Part shown: in pieces, positions 38,653-52,551 of the stretch
Numbering within the stretch: the first letter of the stretch is position 1
Layout: each line of letters starts with the position of its first letter
Source: Thermosipho ferrireducens
Lineage (GTDB): Bacteria > Thermotogota > Thermotogae > Thermotogales > Fervidobacteriaceae
Length of the DNA stretch: 64,000 nt
Direction: 5' to 3'
Assembly (NCBI RefSeq): GCF_017358165.1
Contig: NZ_CP071446.1
Span: 372,001 to 436,000, forward strand
Position numbers and translations under genes: made by a program
The notes under the pieces: generated by a model
What the model saw: only the letters and a program-made list of their open reading frames with translations
The model's database searches: none
What the model was told of the DNA's origin: nothing

Positions 38653-40806
38653 TCATTTTTCATATTTTAACAACGTTGCATTAATCGCAACTATAACGGT
38701 GCTCAAGGACATAAGAACTGCTCCCATCGCTGGACTAAGAAGAATTCCTACACTGTATAAAACTCCAGCAGCAAGAGGTATAGCAAACGTATTGTAACCA
38801 GTTGCCCACGCAAGATTCTGAACCATTTTCTTGTATGTTGCCTTTGCAAGTGCAATGATCGCCACAACATCTCTTGGATCGCTCCTTACAAGAACAATGT
38901 CTGCCGATTCCACTGCAACATCCGTTCCTGCACCAATAGCAATTCCTACATCTGCCTGAACAAGGGCCGGTGCATCGTTAACTCCATCACCAACCATTGC
39001 CACTGCAAGACCGCGAGCCTGAATCTCTTTAACTTTCTGGGATTTTTCATGTGGCAGTACCTCAGCAAAATACTCGTCAAGCCCCACTTCTCTTGAAACC
39101 CATTCAGCAACCTGTTTGTTATCACCTGTAAGCATCATACATTTTATGCCCATTTCTTTCAATTTCGCTATAGCTTCTTTTGATTCTGAACGTATGATAT
39201 CTGCTAATCCTATGGCTCCTTTAACTTCTTTTTCTACTAACACATAAACAACCGTTTTTCCTTCAGAAAGCATTCTGGATACTTCCTCATTATTCACCTT
39301 TATACCGTTCTCTCTTAAAAAGCCTGGGCTAACTACCATAACGTGTTTTCCATCTATTTTTCCTTCCGCTCCTTTTCCGGGAATTGCTTTAAATTCTTCT
39401 ACCTTCATATGTTCCTTAGAAGCTGCTGCAATAGCTTTTGCTATAGGATGTTCTGAATGCATTTCAATAGCGGCTGCGTATTTGAGAACATCTTCTTTGG
39501 AAAAATCTTCCGAAAGTGGCACTATATTAGTAACACCAAACTTTCCTTCAGTTAGAGTCCCAGTTTTATCAAAAATTATAGCTTGAAGGTTTCTTGCTTT
39601 TTCAAAAGCTGTTCTATCACGTATAAGCAACCCATTCTTTGCGGAAAGTGCTGTTGAAACAGCAACTACCAGTGGTATGGCCAGTCCAAGAGCATGAGGA
39701 CATGCTATAACCATAACAGTAACTGTTCTTTCCAATGCGAAAGCCACATCTTTTCCCAATAAAAACACCCACACAAAGAAAGTTATCGCTCCAGCTGAAA
39801 GAGCTATTATTGTAAGCCAGACCGCTGCTTTGTTTGCCAAATCCTGAGTCTTTGACTTGCTCTCCTGCGCTTCCTTAACTAAATTTATCACCTGAGATAA
39901 GAATGAATCTTCTCCAGTTTTTTCAACTTTTACTTTTATTGAACCCTCTCCATTAATGGAACCACCTATTACTATATTACCTGTTTTTTTATAAACAGGC
40001 TTACTTTCACCTGTTAACATGGATTCATTTACTGAAGTTTCTCCTTCGATTACTTTTCCATCAGCCGGTATTTTTTCACCAGGTCTTACAAGAACTATAT
40101 CCCCTGGCACCAATTCTTTCAAAGAAACATCCACGATTTTTCCATCTGGCATCACTTTATGAGCCTCAGAAGGCATCAATTCTGCAAGCTTTTCAAGGGC
40201 CCTGGATGCTCCCATAATAGATTTCATTTCAACCCAGTGTCCAAGTAACATAATATCTATTAAGGTTGCAAGTTCCCAGAAAAATACCTTCCCCTCTAAG
40301 CCAAGAACCACCATAAGACTATACAAATACGCTGTGCTTATTGCCATAGCAATAAGCGTCATCATACCAGGCCTTCTGGTCCTCATTTCATCGTAAAAAC
40401 CTTTCAAAAATGGATAACCACCGTAAAAATAGATAAACGTTGACAAACCTAAAAGAACGTATAAATCCCCCGGAAAGCTTAAAGCCTCAGAAATTCCCAG
40501 CAAACTTTGTATTAGCGGTGACAAAAGTAAAACAGGACCTGTAAATATAAGAGAAATCCAGAAACGTTTTCTAAAATCTTTCACCATGTGTTCATGATGA
40601 TCCCCATGCCCATGATTCATGTGCTCATGTCCCTCGTGTTTATGCTCCATATGCTCATGCTCCTTATGCTCTGTATGTTTCATATGCTCTGTGTGTTCTG
40701 TATGTTCGTGTTTCTCGTAAGCCTGATGTTCAGATTCTGAATGATGAGAATGACTGTTCATATCATGAGCGTTTTTAGAATGGTTCATATCTTTCTTTTC
40801 ACTCAC
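38653..40806 (-). CDS. copB: CopB-type P1B copper/silver-transporting ATPase
   Basis: Heavy-metal efflux ATPase of about 717 residues. The first ~80 residues are extremely rich in His, Glu and Met (repeats such as EHTEH, MKHTEH, HGHGDHHEH) and replace the usual HMA domain. The core shows TGES (LTGESKP), the membrane metal site ACPHALGLAIP (CPH, the P1B-3/CopB type), the phosphorylation site DKTGTLTEG, HPIAKAI and GDGVNDAPAL. GTG 40806 is preceded by GGGAGGTGAT at the right distance. A His-rich HMA chaperone lies at 63761, not adjacent. Cu(II)/Ag(I) specificity is inferred from the CPH motif. Confidence 0.92.
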   Translation of the reverse strand: MSEKKDMNHSKNAHDMNSHSHHSESEHQAYEKHEHTEHTEHMKHTEHKEHEHMEHKHEGHEHMNHGHGDHHEHMVKDFRKRFWISLIFTGPVLLLSPLIQSLLGISEALSFPGDLYVLLGLSTFIYFYGGYPFLKGFYDEMRTRRPGMMTLIAMAISTAYLYSLMVVLGLEGKVFFWELATLIDIMLLGHWVEMKSIMGASRALEKLAELMPSEAHKVMPDGKIVDVSLKELVPGDIVLVRPGEKIPADGKVIEGETSVNESMLTGESKPVYKKTGNIVIGGSINGEGSIKVKVEKTGEDSFLSQVINLVKEAQESKSKTQDLANKAAVWLTIIALSAGAITFFVWVFLLGKDVAFALERTVTVMVIACPHALGLAIPLVVAVSTALSAKNGLLIRDRTAFEKARNLQAIIFDKTGTLTEGKFGVTNIVPLSEDFSKEDVLKYAAAIEMHSEHPIAKAIAAASKEHMKVEEFKAIPGKGAEGKIDGKHVMVVSPGFLRENGIKVNNEEVSRMLSEGKTVVYVLVEKEVKGAIGLADIIRSESKEAIAKLKEMGIKCMMLTGDNKQVAEWVSREVGLDEYFAEVLPHEKSQKVKEIQARGLAVAMVGDGVNDAPALVQADVGIAIGAGTDVAVESADIVLVRSDPRDVVAIIALAKATYKKMVQNLAWATGYNTFAIPLAAGVLYSVGILLSPAMGAVLMSLSTVIVAINATLLKYEK

Positions 40807-40972
40807 TTTAATCACCTCCCTTTCTTTGTGAGTTTTTATTATACCAGATTCCATTAAATTTTATCAAAAACTCTCACCTATACTATTCACAATAAATATT
40901 ATACTATAAGACCTATCCGTGTTAACAGCTGTTTGATTTTTATTAAATAAACTTTAATATAACACCCATCAT

Positions 40973-41692
40973 CTATAAACCTAAGTATGCTCTTCGGACT
41001 TTTTCGTTGTTAATTAACTCTTTACTGAAACCACTTAAAACTATTTTGCCGTTTTGAACCACGTACGCCCTATCAGATACCTGAAGCGCTTTTTTTGTAT
41101 TTTGTTCAGATAATAATATTGTAAAACCCAGTTTTTTAAGTTTTTGAACAACTTCAAATATTTCGTCAACCAATTTTGGCATAAGTCCTAAAGATATCTC
41201 ATCAAGAAGTAACAATTTTGGAGAGAACATCAACAATCTACCTATTGCCAGCATTTGCTTTTCTCCCCCTGAAAGAGTTGAAGCTAATTGTTTTTTTCGC
41301 TCCTCAAGTCGCGGAAAAATTTCAAAGATAAATCTTAATTTTTCCTCAAAACTTTTCTTTGAATAATGAATACCCGCTATTTCAAAATTTTCAAAAACTG
41401 TTAAATTAGAAAAAATTCTCCCGCCTTCAGGGACAATGCCCAATCCCAATTTAGCTCTTTTCCATGCGGGAAATATTGTAATGTCTTTACTGCCAAATAC
41501 AATTTTTCCTTCTTCAGGTTTAATAAAGCCCATAATTGAGTTAAGTATTGAAGATTTTCCTGCACCGTTTGCTCCTATAAGTGCCACTATCTCATTATTT
41601 TTTACATATAACGATGCCTTATCAACTGCTAAAATATTATCATACTTAATTGTAATGCCTTTAACCTCTAAAATTATGTTCCTGTTATCCAA
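40973..41692 (-). CDS. livF: LivF, branched-chain amino acid ABC ATPase
   Basis: One of the two ATPases of a Liv-type importer, about 239 residues. Walker A GANGAGKSS near residue 40, signature LSGGEKQM near residue 138 and Walker B LLLDEISLG are intact. The start lies inside the livG end; GGGGAG favours TTG 41692, with GTG 41701 as the alternative. Last gene of livKHMGF. Confidence 0.93.
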   Translation of the reverse strand: MDNRNIILEVKGITIKYDNILAVDKASLYVKNNEIVALIGANGAGKSSILNSIMGFIKPEEGKIVFGSKDITIFPAWKRAKLGLGIVPEGGRIFSNLTVFENFEIAGIHYSKKSFEEKLRFIFEIFPRLEERKKQLASTLSGGEKQMLAIGRLLMFSPKLLLLDEISLGLMPKLVDEIFEVVQKLKKLGFTILLSEQNTKKALQVSDRAYVVQNGKIVLSGFSKELINNEKVRRAYLGL

Positions 41693-42437
41693 TAGAACCA
41701 CTCCCCAGATAAGCTTCTATAACTCTTTCGTCTTTAACTACCTCCTCAGGAATTCCTTCAGCTATCTTCACACCATAATCAAGTACTGTTATCCAATGTG
41801 CTGTTTTTACAGTAAAATGAGTGTTATGTTCTACAAACAGTATAGTAATTCCCTTTTTATTTAACATCTTTATCATGTTTGACAGCTCCTCTGTTTCCAG
41901 ATCATTTAACCCGGATGCCGGCTCATCAAGCAGAAGGATTTCTGGATTTAAAGCAAGAGCTCTGGCGATTTCCAGCTTACGCTGTAGTCCCAGCGGAAGC
42001 AAACTGGCTTTTACTTTGTAATACTCAGACAGGTCACACATATCCAGCAACTCTCTCGCTTTTTTTATGTAATTTTCATTTACTGGTTTTTCAAAAAATG
42101 CTCTGAAATTATCATAAACATTTATACCAAATCCTGCCAATACATTTTCAAGCGCCGTTAAATGCCCAAAAACCCTTACAATCTGAAAAGTTCTTCCTAT
42201 ACCAAGTTTTGCTATCCTGTTTGGTCGAAATCCAACAATGTTACGTCCTTTATAAATAATTTCTCCATTATCAGGCTTTAAAAAACCATTTATTATATTA
42301 AATAACGTTGTTTTCCCGGCGCCATTTGGTCCTATAAGCGCATGAATTTCTCCTTTCTTTATAGAAAAACTCACGGCATTTAAAGCAACTAATCCACCAA
42401 ACCTTTTTACTATATTTTTTATTTCAAGAACTTTCAT
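41685..42437 (-). CDS. livG: LivG, branched-chain amino acid ABC ATPase
   Basis: Second ATPase of the importer, about 250 residues. Walker A GPNGAGKTT near residue 37, the extended LivG-type GRNIVGFRPNRIAKLGIGRTFQ segment and Walker B LLLDEPASGL are seen. The signature is degenerate (LPLGLQRKLEIAR), which is normal for LivG. ATG 42437 is preceded by AGAGGAG. It lies between livM and livF. Confidence 0.93.
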   Translation of the reverse strand: MKVLEIKNIVKRFGGLVALNAVSFSIKKGEIHALIGPNGAGKTTLFNIINGFLKPDNGEIIYKGRNIVGFRPNRIAKLGIGRTFQIVRVFGHLTALENVLAGFGINVYDNFRAFFEKPVNENYIKKARELLDMCDLSEYYKVKASLLPLGLQRKLEIARALALNPEILLLDEPASGLNDLETEELSNMIKMLNKKGITILFVEHNTHFTVKTAHWITVLDYGVKIAEGIPEEVVKDERVIEAYLGSGSIG

Positions 42438-42438
42438 A

Positions 42439-43293
42439 TTATACACTCCTCTTTTTAAACAAACTTACAAGGCCATCTGGTAAATACATCATTGTCAAAA
42501 TTATAATGATTCCATACACAAGCATCCTAAAATTCTCTATGACTCTTAACATTTCAGGGAGAAGTGTTATAATTATTGCTCCTATAACAGGACCTATTAT
42601 GGTTCCTATTCCACCTATAACTACCATAGTAATTATCCCTATGGAAACGCCAAAAGAAAAATTATCTGGAAAAATAACCCCCATATAATGCGCCCATAAA
42701 TTACCTGCAAGTCCTGCCAGAGCGCCTGCTATAGAAAAAGCATAAATTTTATATCGCGCAGTACTTACTCCTATTGACTCTGCAGCTGATTCATTTTCTC
42801 GCAATGCATCAAACCCCATTTTTACATATACTTTTGAAATATAACGAATAAAAATTAAAACTGCAACACAAACAATAAACGAATAAAAAGCATACGTAAA
42901 CGTATTGAATCTGTAATTCCCAAAGCCAGGCCTTGGAAGTCCTACAATACCGTACGGCCCTCCGAAAAAAGGTATATAATTAAATATGGCAACAACAACA
43001 AAATTAATTCCTATAGTTGCAAGTACGAGAAAATCTTCTTTCACTCTCAAAGCTGGAAGTCCTAACAAAAAACCTATTATCCCTCCTAACAACACAGCCA
43101 TAGGAAGAGCCCACCAGTAACTCCAGCCAAACTTAACAGTAAATATGGCCGAAGTATAAGCCCCTATCCCAAAAAAAGCCGCATGACCCAGGGATACCTG
43201 CCCTGCAAATCCAACTAAAACATTCAAGCTGGAAGCCAATATTATATTGACGGAACTGTATACGACTAATGTCATTAAATAATCTATACTCAT
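42439..43293 (-). CDS. livM: LivM, branched-chain amino acid ABC permease
   Basis: Membrane permease of 284 residues with about eight to nine hydrophobic segments. It contains VGFAGQVSLGHAAFFGIGAYTSA near residue 27 and the late AGALAGLAGNLWAHYMGVI loop typical of LivM. It overlaps livH by 4 bases (ATGA). Confidence 0.93.
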   Translation of the reverse strand: MSIDYLMTLVVYSSVNIILASSLNVLVGFAGQVSLGHAAFFGIGAYTSAIFTVKFGWSYWWALPMAVLLGGIIGFLLGLPALRVKEDFLVLATIGINFVVVAIFNYIPFFGGPYGIVGLPRPGFGNYRFNTFTYAFYSFIVCVAVLIFIRYISKVYVKMGFDALRENESAAESIGVSTARYKIYAFSIAGALAGLAGNLWAHYMGVIFPDNFSFGVSIGIITMVVIGGIGTIIGPVIGAIIITLLPEMLRVIENFRMLVYGIIIILTMMYLPDGLVSLFKKRSV

Positions 43294-44153
43294 TTACCTG
43301 CCCTCCCAAATAATCCTTCGGGTTTAAACATCAAAATTGCTATCATGGCTAAAAAAGCAATAGCATCTCTTGGAAGTAAAAAGCCAAAATAATATACTAT
43401 AAATGTCTCAACAATAGCCAGTAAAAATCCTGCTATAATAGCTCCTCTAATACTTCCAAAACCTCCAAGAACTATAACAACAAAAGCCTTATATGAAGGG
43501 ATTTCCCCCATAGTCGGATATACACTATTTTCATACAACCCAACAAGAATTCCCCCTAAAGCAGCTAATACAGAACCGAGAAAAAAGCCGTAAAAAATCA
43601 CTTTTTCAGTGTTTATACCAAAACTTTCAGTAAGCATAATGTCATCAGCACATGCTCTTAACGCTTTACCAAATCTTGTTTTCACAACTAAAAGATAAAG
43701 CCCTAATAGAGTAACACCCGTTAAAATCAATACAAACAATTGACGCTGACTCAAATAAACATTCTCAGTAATTATATCGGGAATAGGTAAAAAAACATCT
43801 ATAGACCTTTTATAAGGCCCCCAGACAAGTCGAAAAAAATCCTGTAATGCAACAAAAAGTCCTATACTGATTATCAATGGAACTATTCTACTTTCTTTAA
43901 GAACTCTTTTATAAAGAAACTTATATATAAACGCTCCACTAAACCCGGAAATTATTAATGACAAAACAATAGAAAAAGCAAAACTCATCCCGATGTTGTA
44001 AAAATACAGAAAAAGTAAAGCACCAAGTGCGTAAACCCCCGCGTGGGCAATATGTAAAATCTTGAGAACGCCGTAAATAATAGTCAACCCAATAGCTATC
44101 AAAACATATATACTCCCAAGAATAAGAGAATTTAAAAAATTCTGCAAAAACAA
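43290..44153 (-). CDS. livH: LivH, branched-chain amino acid ABC permease
   Basis: Permease partner of LivM, 287 residues, about eight membrane segments. It starts SLILGSIYVLIAIGLTIIYGVLKILHIAHAG and has the conserved ALRACADD and GGIRGAI-like GGFGSIRGAI segments. TTG 44153 is used, preceded by AGGGGGGA. Confidence 0.93.
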   Translation of the reverse strand: MFLQNFLNSLILGSIYVLIAIGLTIIYGVLKILHIAHAGVYALGALLFLYFYNIGMSFAFSIVLSLIISGFSGAFIYKFLYKRVLKESRIVPLIISIGLFVALQDFFRLVWGPYKRSIDVFLPIPDIITENVYLSQRQLFVLILTGVTLLGLYLLVVKTRFGKALRACADDIMLTESFGINTEKVIFYGFFLGSVLAALGGILVGLYENSVYPTMGEIPSYKAFVVIVLGGFGSIRGAIIAGFLLAIVETFIVYYFGFLLPRDAIAFLAMIAILMFKPEGLFGRAGK

Positions 44154-44170
44154 AAGGATCCCCCCTAAAA

Positions 44171-44193
44171 AAGGCGGGAATAGCGCCCGCCTT
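44171..44193 (-). terminator. Hairpin with T run between livK and livH
   Basis: AAGGCGGG (44171-44178) pairs with CCCGCCTT (44186-44193). On the minus strand a T run follows, 7 bases after the livK stop. It probably terminates partly so that the receptor gene is expressed above the permease genes. Confidence 0.85.
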
Positions 44194-44199
44194 AAAAAC

Positions 44200-45330
44200 T
44201 TATTTTGGCATTACAATTTCAGGATCAGAAATCTCCCAGAATCTATGGAATCTATTACCGAGATAAATCTGACAGGTTACTGTACGTATAGCTTCTCTAT
44301 TTTCAGCAAATCCTTTAAAACCTGTCACAGAATTTTCAAAACTTTTAATACTCTTCAAAGCCTCTTTTATTTTTACTGGATCTGTACTTCCGGCTAATTT
44401 GATAGCCTCTGCAGCTATCATTACCGCATCAAAAGCAGAAGCTGCAACCATATCAGCGTCTATCTTGTATTCCTCATAATATTTAGATATAAACCATTTT
44501 ACTATTTCCTTTTCACTATCACGGTCAAGGTCTGTAGTAATAACTACACCATTAGCTGCTTTTTGCTCAGTGAGCTTTGGAAATTGTGGTGAATCATACC
44601 CTTCCTGACCTATAATTGGTACAAATATTCCTAACTGCCTTGCTTGCGTAACCAGACGCGCGGCCTCACTAAAATACGCCGTTGCATATATTGTATCTGG
44701 TAAATTCTTTCTTAATTTCAAAAGAATCGGTTTAAAATCAGTCTCGCCCAGAGGATATTTTGCTTCAAAAATTATTTTCGCGCCTAACTTCTCCGCTTCT
44801 TCTTTGAAAGCATTTGATAAAGAAACTCCAAAATCATTGTCTATAGTTAATACCGCAATCTTTTTAGCACCTAATTTTTTAACAGCAAGATACGCTCCTG
44901 CTCTTCCCTGCACAGTAGCCAGTGTTCCAACTCTGAATATAAAATCACCTGTTTTCGTTATTTGAGGATGAACTGCATAAGCTGATATCATAGGAATTCC
45001 CAACTGCTGGTATATCCCGGCAGCAGCTTTTGTAGCACCACTATATGATCCACTAATGGCAACCACTACTTTATCTTTCTGAATTAATTTATAGGCTATA
45101 CTAACACTCTGATCAGCTTTTGCACCATCATCATAATAAACAAGCTCTACTTTTTCGCCTAATACTCCACCATGGTTGTTAATATAATCTACAGCAAGCA
45201 TAGCACCATGAAGAGCACTCTCACCATCAGCTGCAGCAAAACCTGTTAAAGGAACATAAATTCCAATTTTAATGGCAGAAAATGCAAATATTACTGCAAT
45301 CAACATAAGAAAAACAACAACTCTTCGCAT
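44200..45330 (-). CDS. livK: LivK-type amino-acid-binding protein
   Basis: Periplasmic receptor of about 376 residues, with signal peptide MRRVVVFLMLIAVIFAFSA and no lipobox. The mature part begins IKIGIYVPLTGFAAADGESALHGAMLAVDYIN, the standard Leu/Ile/Val-binding type-I fold, with ISGSYSGATKAAAGIYQQLGIP. ATG 45330 is preceded by GGGGAGGTG; a GTG 9 bases earlier is less likely. First gene of the liv operon. Ligand could be another amino acid or amide. Confidence 0.92.
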   Translation of the reverse strand: MRRVVVFLMLIAVIFAFSAIKIGIYVPLTGFAAADGESALHGAMLAVDYINNHGGVLGEKVELVYYDDGAKADQSVSIAYKLIQKDKVVVAISGSYSGATKAAAGIYQQLGIPMISAYAVHPQITKTGDFIFRVGTLATVQGRAGAYLAVKKLGAKKIAVLTIDNDFGVSLSNAFKEEAEKLGAKIIFEAKYPLGETDFKPILLKLRKNLPDTIYATAYFSEAARLVTQARQLGIFVPIIGQEGYDSPQFPKLTEQKAANGVVITTDLDRDSEKEIVKWFISKYYEEYKIDADMVAASAFDAVMIAAEAIKLAGSTDPVKIKEALKSIKSFENSVTGFKGFAENREAIRTVTCQIYLGNRFHRFWEISDPEIVMPK

Positions 45331-45362
45331 GAGCAGCACCTCCCCTATTTAAAATCATGTTA

Positions 45363-45371
45363 ATTATATCA
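45363..45371 (-). promoter_or_regulatory. Extended -10 of the livK promoter; rest of gap is featureless AT-rich DNA
   Basis: TGATATAAT on the minus strand, 33 bases before livK. The -35 is poor, as expected for an extended -10 promoter. The remaining gap to 45778 is very A+T-rich and I see no gene in it. Confidence 0.5.
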
Positions 45372-45778
45372 TATCTACGTAATTCAATAGCTAACTTGAC
45401 AACAAAACATTAACAAATAAAAATAAAACAAAAAATCTGAAAATCTTCTCTTCTGTTATTCCAAAAAAACATGAGAAATCCTGACTTTTTACTAACCATA
45501 AATACTTTTATAATTGTTTTGCAAATTATTACATTATTATGAAAATTAGAAAAAATTAACAATATTTCCTTCTTAAAAAAAGCAAATAATGAAAATTTTT
45601 CAATATTTGAAAGATATAAAAACATTTGATAAAGTAAAAATGTAAATTTGAATGTTGCTTTTTTCACATATTCCAATAAATATCTAATCTAATTTGACAT
45701 TAAATTTATTTTATAACTTTTTAATTACACTTAATGAGCTATTTATGAATTTACAAATTAAAATTGGAATGAAAACAA

Positions 45779-47010
45779 ATGAAAGAAAAATTCCACGAAA
45801 TTATGTGGTTCTGGAAAAAGTACGTATTCACATATCGTTTCTTGTGGAATATTTCTTTTGCGTTGCAATTAGCTTTCTTCTTCATAAGTGCTGTTCTTCC
45901 ATTCTTTTTTAAAAAGGTAATAGATTCATTAACAACTGGTAATGTGGAACTATTCGTAAAGTTTATTGCACTTTTTCTTGTAATTGAGATAACACAGGTT
46001 CTATTACTTTATACCAAGGGATATGCCATTCGTTTTAACGATTTTCAAATGCATTAAAACATTATTTTGATAGGGAATTTTCATTCTATATATTAAACCT
46101 GAAATTTCAAGGAGAATTCACATATGCAATAACCCTGGCTGCTGAAATTGGTATACTTTTTATTGGAGGCTGGCTAATATTTCGTGGAACAGTCACAGTA
46201 GGTACATTAATCGCCTTCACACAATACATAAGCTGGTTGGTCACTTTCGTGAATTTCATGTCAAATTTTGCATCACAAATTGAACCTTCTCTTGTGTCAC
46301 TTAAAAGAGTTCGTGAAATTTTAAATTGGCCAGAAGAATGGAAAATAGAAAGCATTAAAAAGGTCCATAAACCACCGAATTATCCTACTCAATTGAGATA
46401 GAAAACCTTCACATTGAAATAGGTGAAAACAAAATCTTTGAAGGACTAAACTTGAAAATTCCAAAAAATAAAATAATTTCGATAATGGGAAAGAGCGGAA
46501 GAGGAAAAAGCACCTTATTGAACATAATACTTAAACTATACAAACCTTCTAAAGGAGAAATATACATATTTTGGTAAAGAACTAAAAGAAATGCCACTTG
46601 ACGAATTAATGGGATTAATAAGTGTTGTTGAACAGGAACCGAAATTTTTTAGTAATGGATTCATTGAGAATCTTAAAATGGCCAATGAAAAGATAGATAA
46701 AGAAAAAATTTTTGAAACAGCAAAAAAATTGGGAATAGAAGAATTTGTCAGGAAACTTTTTTCAAGAAATATATCTTCTTGCAAACTTTCTAAACTCTCC
46801 GGGGGAGAAAGAAAAAGATTGGGAATATTAAGAGGAATATTAAAAGATACACCAATAATTATTATGGATGAACCAACAGCATTTCTTGATAATTCCACAG
46901 CAAAGATAATAATAGAAAACATCAACAAAAACTTCAAAGATAAGACTATATTAATATTTTCACATGATCCAATTGTCTTAGACTTTAGTGATGAAATAAT
47001 AAAAATCTAA
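45779..47010 (+). pseudogene. Decayed ABC exporter (membrane domain + ATPase)
   Basis: Remnant of an MsbA/MdlB-type exporter in four pieces. Piece 1 (45779-46057) holds the first two membrane segments. Piece 2 (about 46040-46401) resumes at the fifth and sixth segments, so about 120 residues of the middle are missing. Piece 3 (about 46379-46577) has the Walker A GKSGRGKST. Piece 4 (about 46560-47010) has LSGGERKR and IIMDEPTAFLD. Piece 2 to 3 looks like loss of one base near 46380 and piece 3 to 4 like gain of one T near 46570. The single-base shifts could be sequencing errors but the deletion cannot be. Confidence 0.85.
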
Positions 47011-47020
47011 CAACAAAAAA

Positions 47021-47046
47021 GGACTCCGTAAATGGAGTCCTTTTTG
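47021..47046. terminator. Bidirectional terminator between the exporter remnant and the rRNA operon
   Basis: GGACTCC (47021-47027) / GGAGTCC (47034-47040), preceded by six A and followed by TTTTT, so it works on both strands. It ends the rRNA operon on the minus strand. Confidence 0.85.
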
Positions 47047-47065
47047 TCAAATAGACAAAAATAAT

Positions 47066-47183
47066 CCCGGGCACTACCTACTCTCGCAAGGGGCGGACCC
47101 CTTACTACCATCGGCCCAGAGCGGCTTAACGGCCGGGTTCGGGATGGGACCGGGTGGTTCCCGCTCTGGTATCGGCACCCGGG
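47066..47183 (-). rRNA. rrf: 5S ribosomal RNA
   Basis: On the minus strand the sequence has the typical 5S middle CCATCCCGAACCCGG and closes with complementary GC-rich ends (CCCGGGTGCC / ..GTGCCCGGG). It lies 42 bases after 23S rRNA. Ends are approximate. Confidence 0.93.
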
Positions 47184-47202
47184 AAAGCTGGAGAATCACT
47201 GG

Positions 47203-47225
47203 AAATTGCATAGGGAATATTAGAG

Positions 47226-47232
<7 letters not shown>
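47203..47232. other. 23S processing stem, 3' arm (pairs with 50167-50196)
   Basis: The segment 47203-47232 is complementary to 50167-50196 except for one bulged T, so the two flanks of 23S form the long stem cut by RNase III during maturation. Confidence 0.85.
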
Positions 47233-50166
<2,934 letters not shown>

Positions 50167-50176
<10 letters not shown>

Positions 50177-50196
50177 TATATTCCCTATGCAATTTT
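50167..50196. other. 23S processing stem, 5' arm (pairs with 47203-47232)
   Basis: Partner of the arm at 47203-47232, lying between tRNA-Ala and mature 23S. Confidence 0.85.
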
Positions 50197-50212
50197 CAAT
50201 GACCCTCCCCAT

Positions 50213-50288
50213 TGGTGGAGACGAGGGGATTCGAACCCCTGGCTTCCTGCTTGCAAAGCAGGCGCTCTCCCAGCTGAGCTACGTCCCC
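50213..50288 (-). tRNA. tRNA-Ala (TGC)
   Basis: 76 nt on the minus strand beginning GGGGACGTAGCTCAGC and ending with an encoded CCA. The anticodon loop reads CTTTGCAAG, anticodon TGC. It has a standard T loop GTTCGAATC. It lies in the 16S-23S spacer. Confidence 0.95.
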
Positions 50289-50293
50289 GCCCA

Positions 50294-50370
50294 TGGTGGG
50301 CTCGGGAGGAATCGAACCTCCGACCTCACGCTTATCAGGCGTGCGCTCTCACCTGCTGAGCTACGAGCCC
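50294..50370 (-). tRNA. tRNA-Ile (GAT)
   Basis: 77 nt on the minus strand beginning GGGCTCGTAGCTCAGC and ending with an encoded CCA; anticodon GAT. Spacer order 16S-Ile-Ala-23S is the common bacterial one. Confidence 0.95.
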
Positions 50371-50386
50371 CCGAGCCACTGGAATA

Positions 50387-50400
50387 TGGATAGCAGTCCC
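50387..50400. other. 16S processing stem, 3' arm (pairs with 52032-52045)
   Basis: TGGATAGCAGTCCC (50387-50400) is the exact complement of 52032-52045; together they form the 14-pair stem that encloses 16S pre-rRNA. Confidence 0.85.
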
Positions 50401-50412
50401 TGGAAACTCCTT

Positions 50413-51992
<1,580 letters not shown>

Positions 51993-52031
51993 CATGAAGG
52001 ATTCTCATCCTGATTGATTTCTCGTTTTTTT

Positions 52032-52045
52032 GGGACTGCTATCCA
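52032..52045. other. 16S processing stem, 5' arm (pairs with 50387-50400)
   Basis: Leader-side arm of the 16S processing stem, about 40 bases before mature 16S. Confidence 0.85.
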
Positions 52046-52144
52046 CATTTCAATGACCCGGATTTCATTTTACCTGACCTTCATCGATTCCGCTTCTTCT
52101 CTTCTGCTTCACTCTTTTTGTTGACCCTTCGTGGCGCGATATTT

Positions 52145-52173
52145 AATTTACCACGTTTGCCCTTCAGAGTCAA
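52145..52173 (-). promoter_or_regulatory. rRNA operon promoter
   Basis: On the minus strand TTGACT (52168-52173), 17-base spacer, TAAATT (52145-52150), followed by GC-rich initiation sequence and a ~150-base leader to 16S. The gap 52174-52456 upstream holds no gene that I can see. Confidence 0.7.
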
Positions 52174-52456
52174 GTTACGGATGCGTTAACTTTTGCTTCT
52201 GATTTGTTACATGGTTTACTGCTTCACCTGGACGTTTTTTGATTTATATCTTTGCATCCGGTTTTATTCTTTTTTCTTTTTCAAGACCCTTTCGCTCGCA
52301 CAGCGATTATCATTGTACAGCATAAAATGTGACATGTAAAGATACAAATGGTAAACAACATGAATATTGTAAGCAACGATAACGTAAACAACACCACATG
52401 TCCAGGAGTTTTTTGATATTTATAGATGTAAATTCTAACATTTTAGCATATTTAAC

Positions 52457-52506
52457 AAACTATATATGGTATTTATGTATAAACACAACACAATATATGG
52501 TATAAT
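52457..52506 (+). promoter_or_regulatory. Two NrdR boxes and -10 element of nrdJ
   Basis: Box 1 AAACTATATATGGTAT (52457-52472) and box 2 ACACAATATATGGTAT (52488-52503) match 13 and 14 of 16 positions of the known NrdR box ACACWATATATWKTGT. Their spacing is exactly 31 bases, three helical turns. Box 2 runs into the -10 TATAAT (52501-52506), so NrdR bound to dATP/ATP would block transcription. Confidence 0.8.
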
Positions 52507-52551
52507 ATCTCATTGGTTTGTAGATAGATGGAAGGAGAGGGGGTATAAAAA

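Noticed and set aside
45410-45676. 88-codon frame on the minus strand upstream of livK
   Set aside because: Very A+T-rich DNA, Phe/Ile/Lys-rich nonsense composition, no ribosome binding site.
52174-52456. Cobalamin riboswitch before the B12-dependent nrdJ
   Set aside because: No B12-box-like conserved core was seen; the region is A+T-rich and mainly rRNA upstream DNA.
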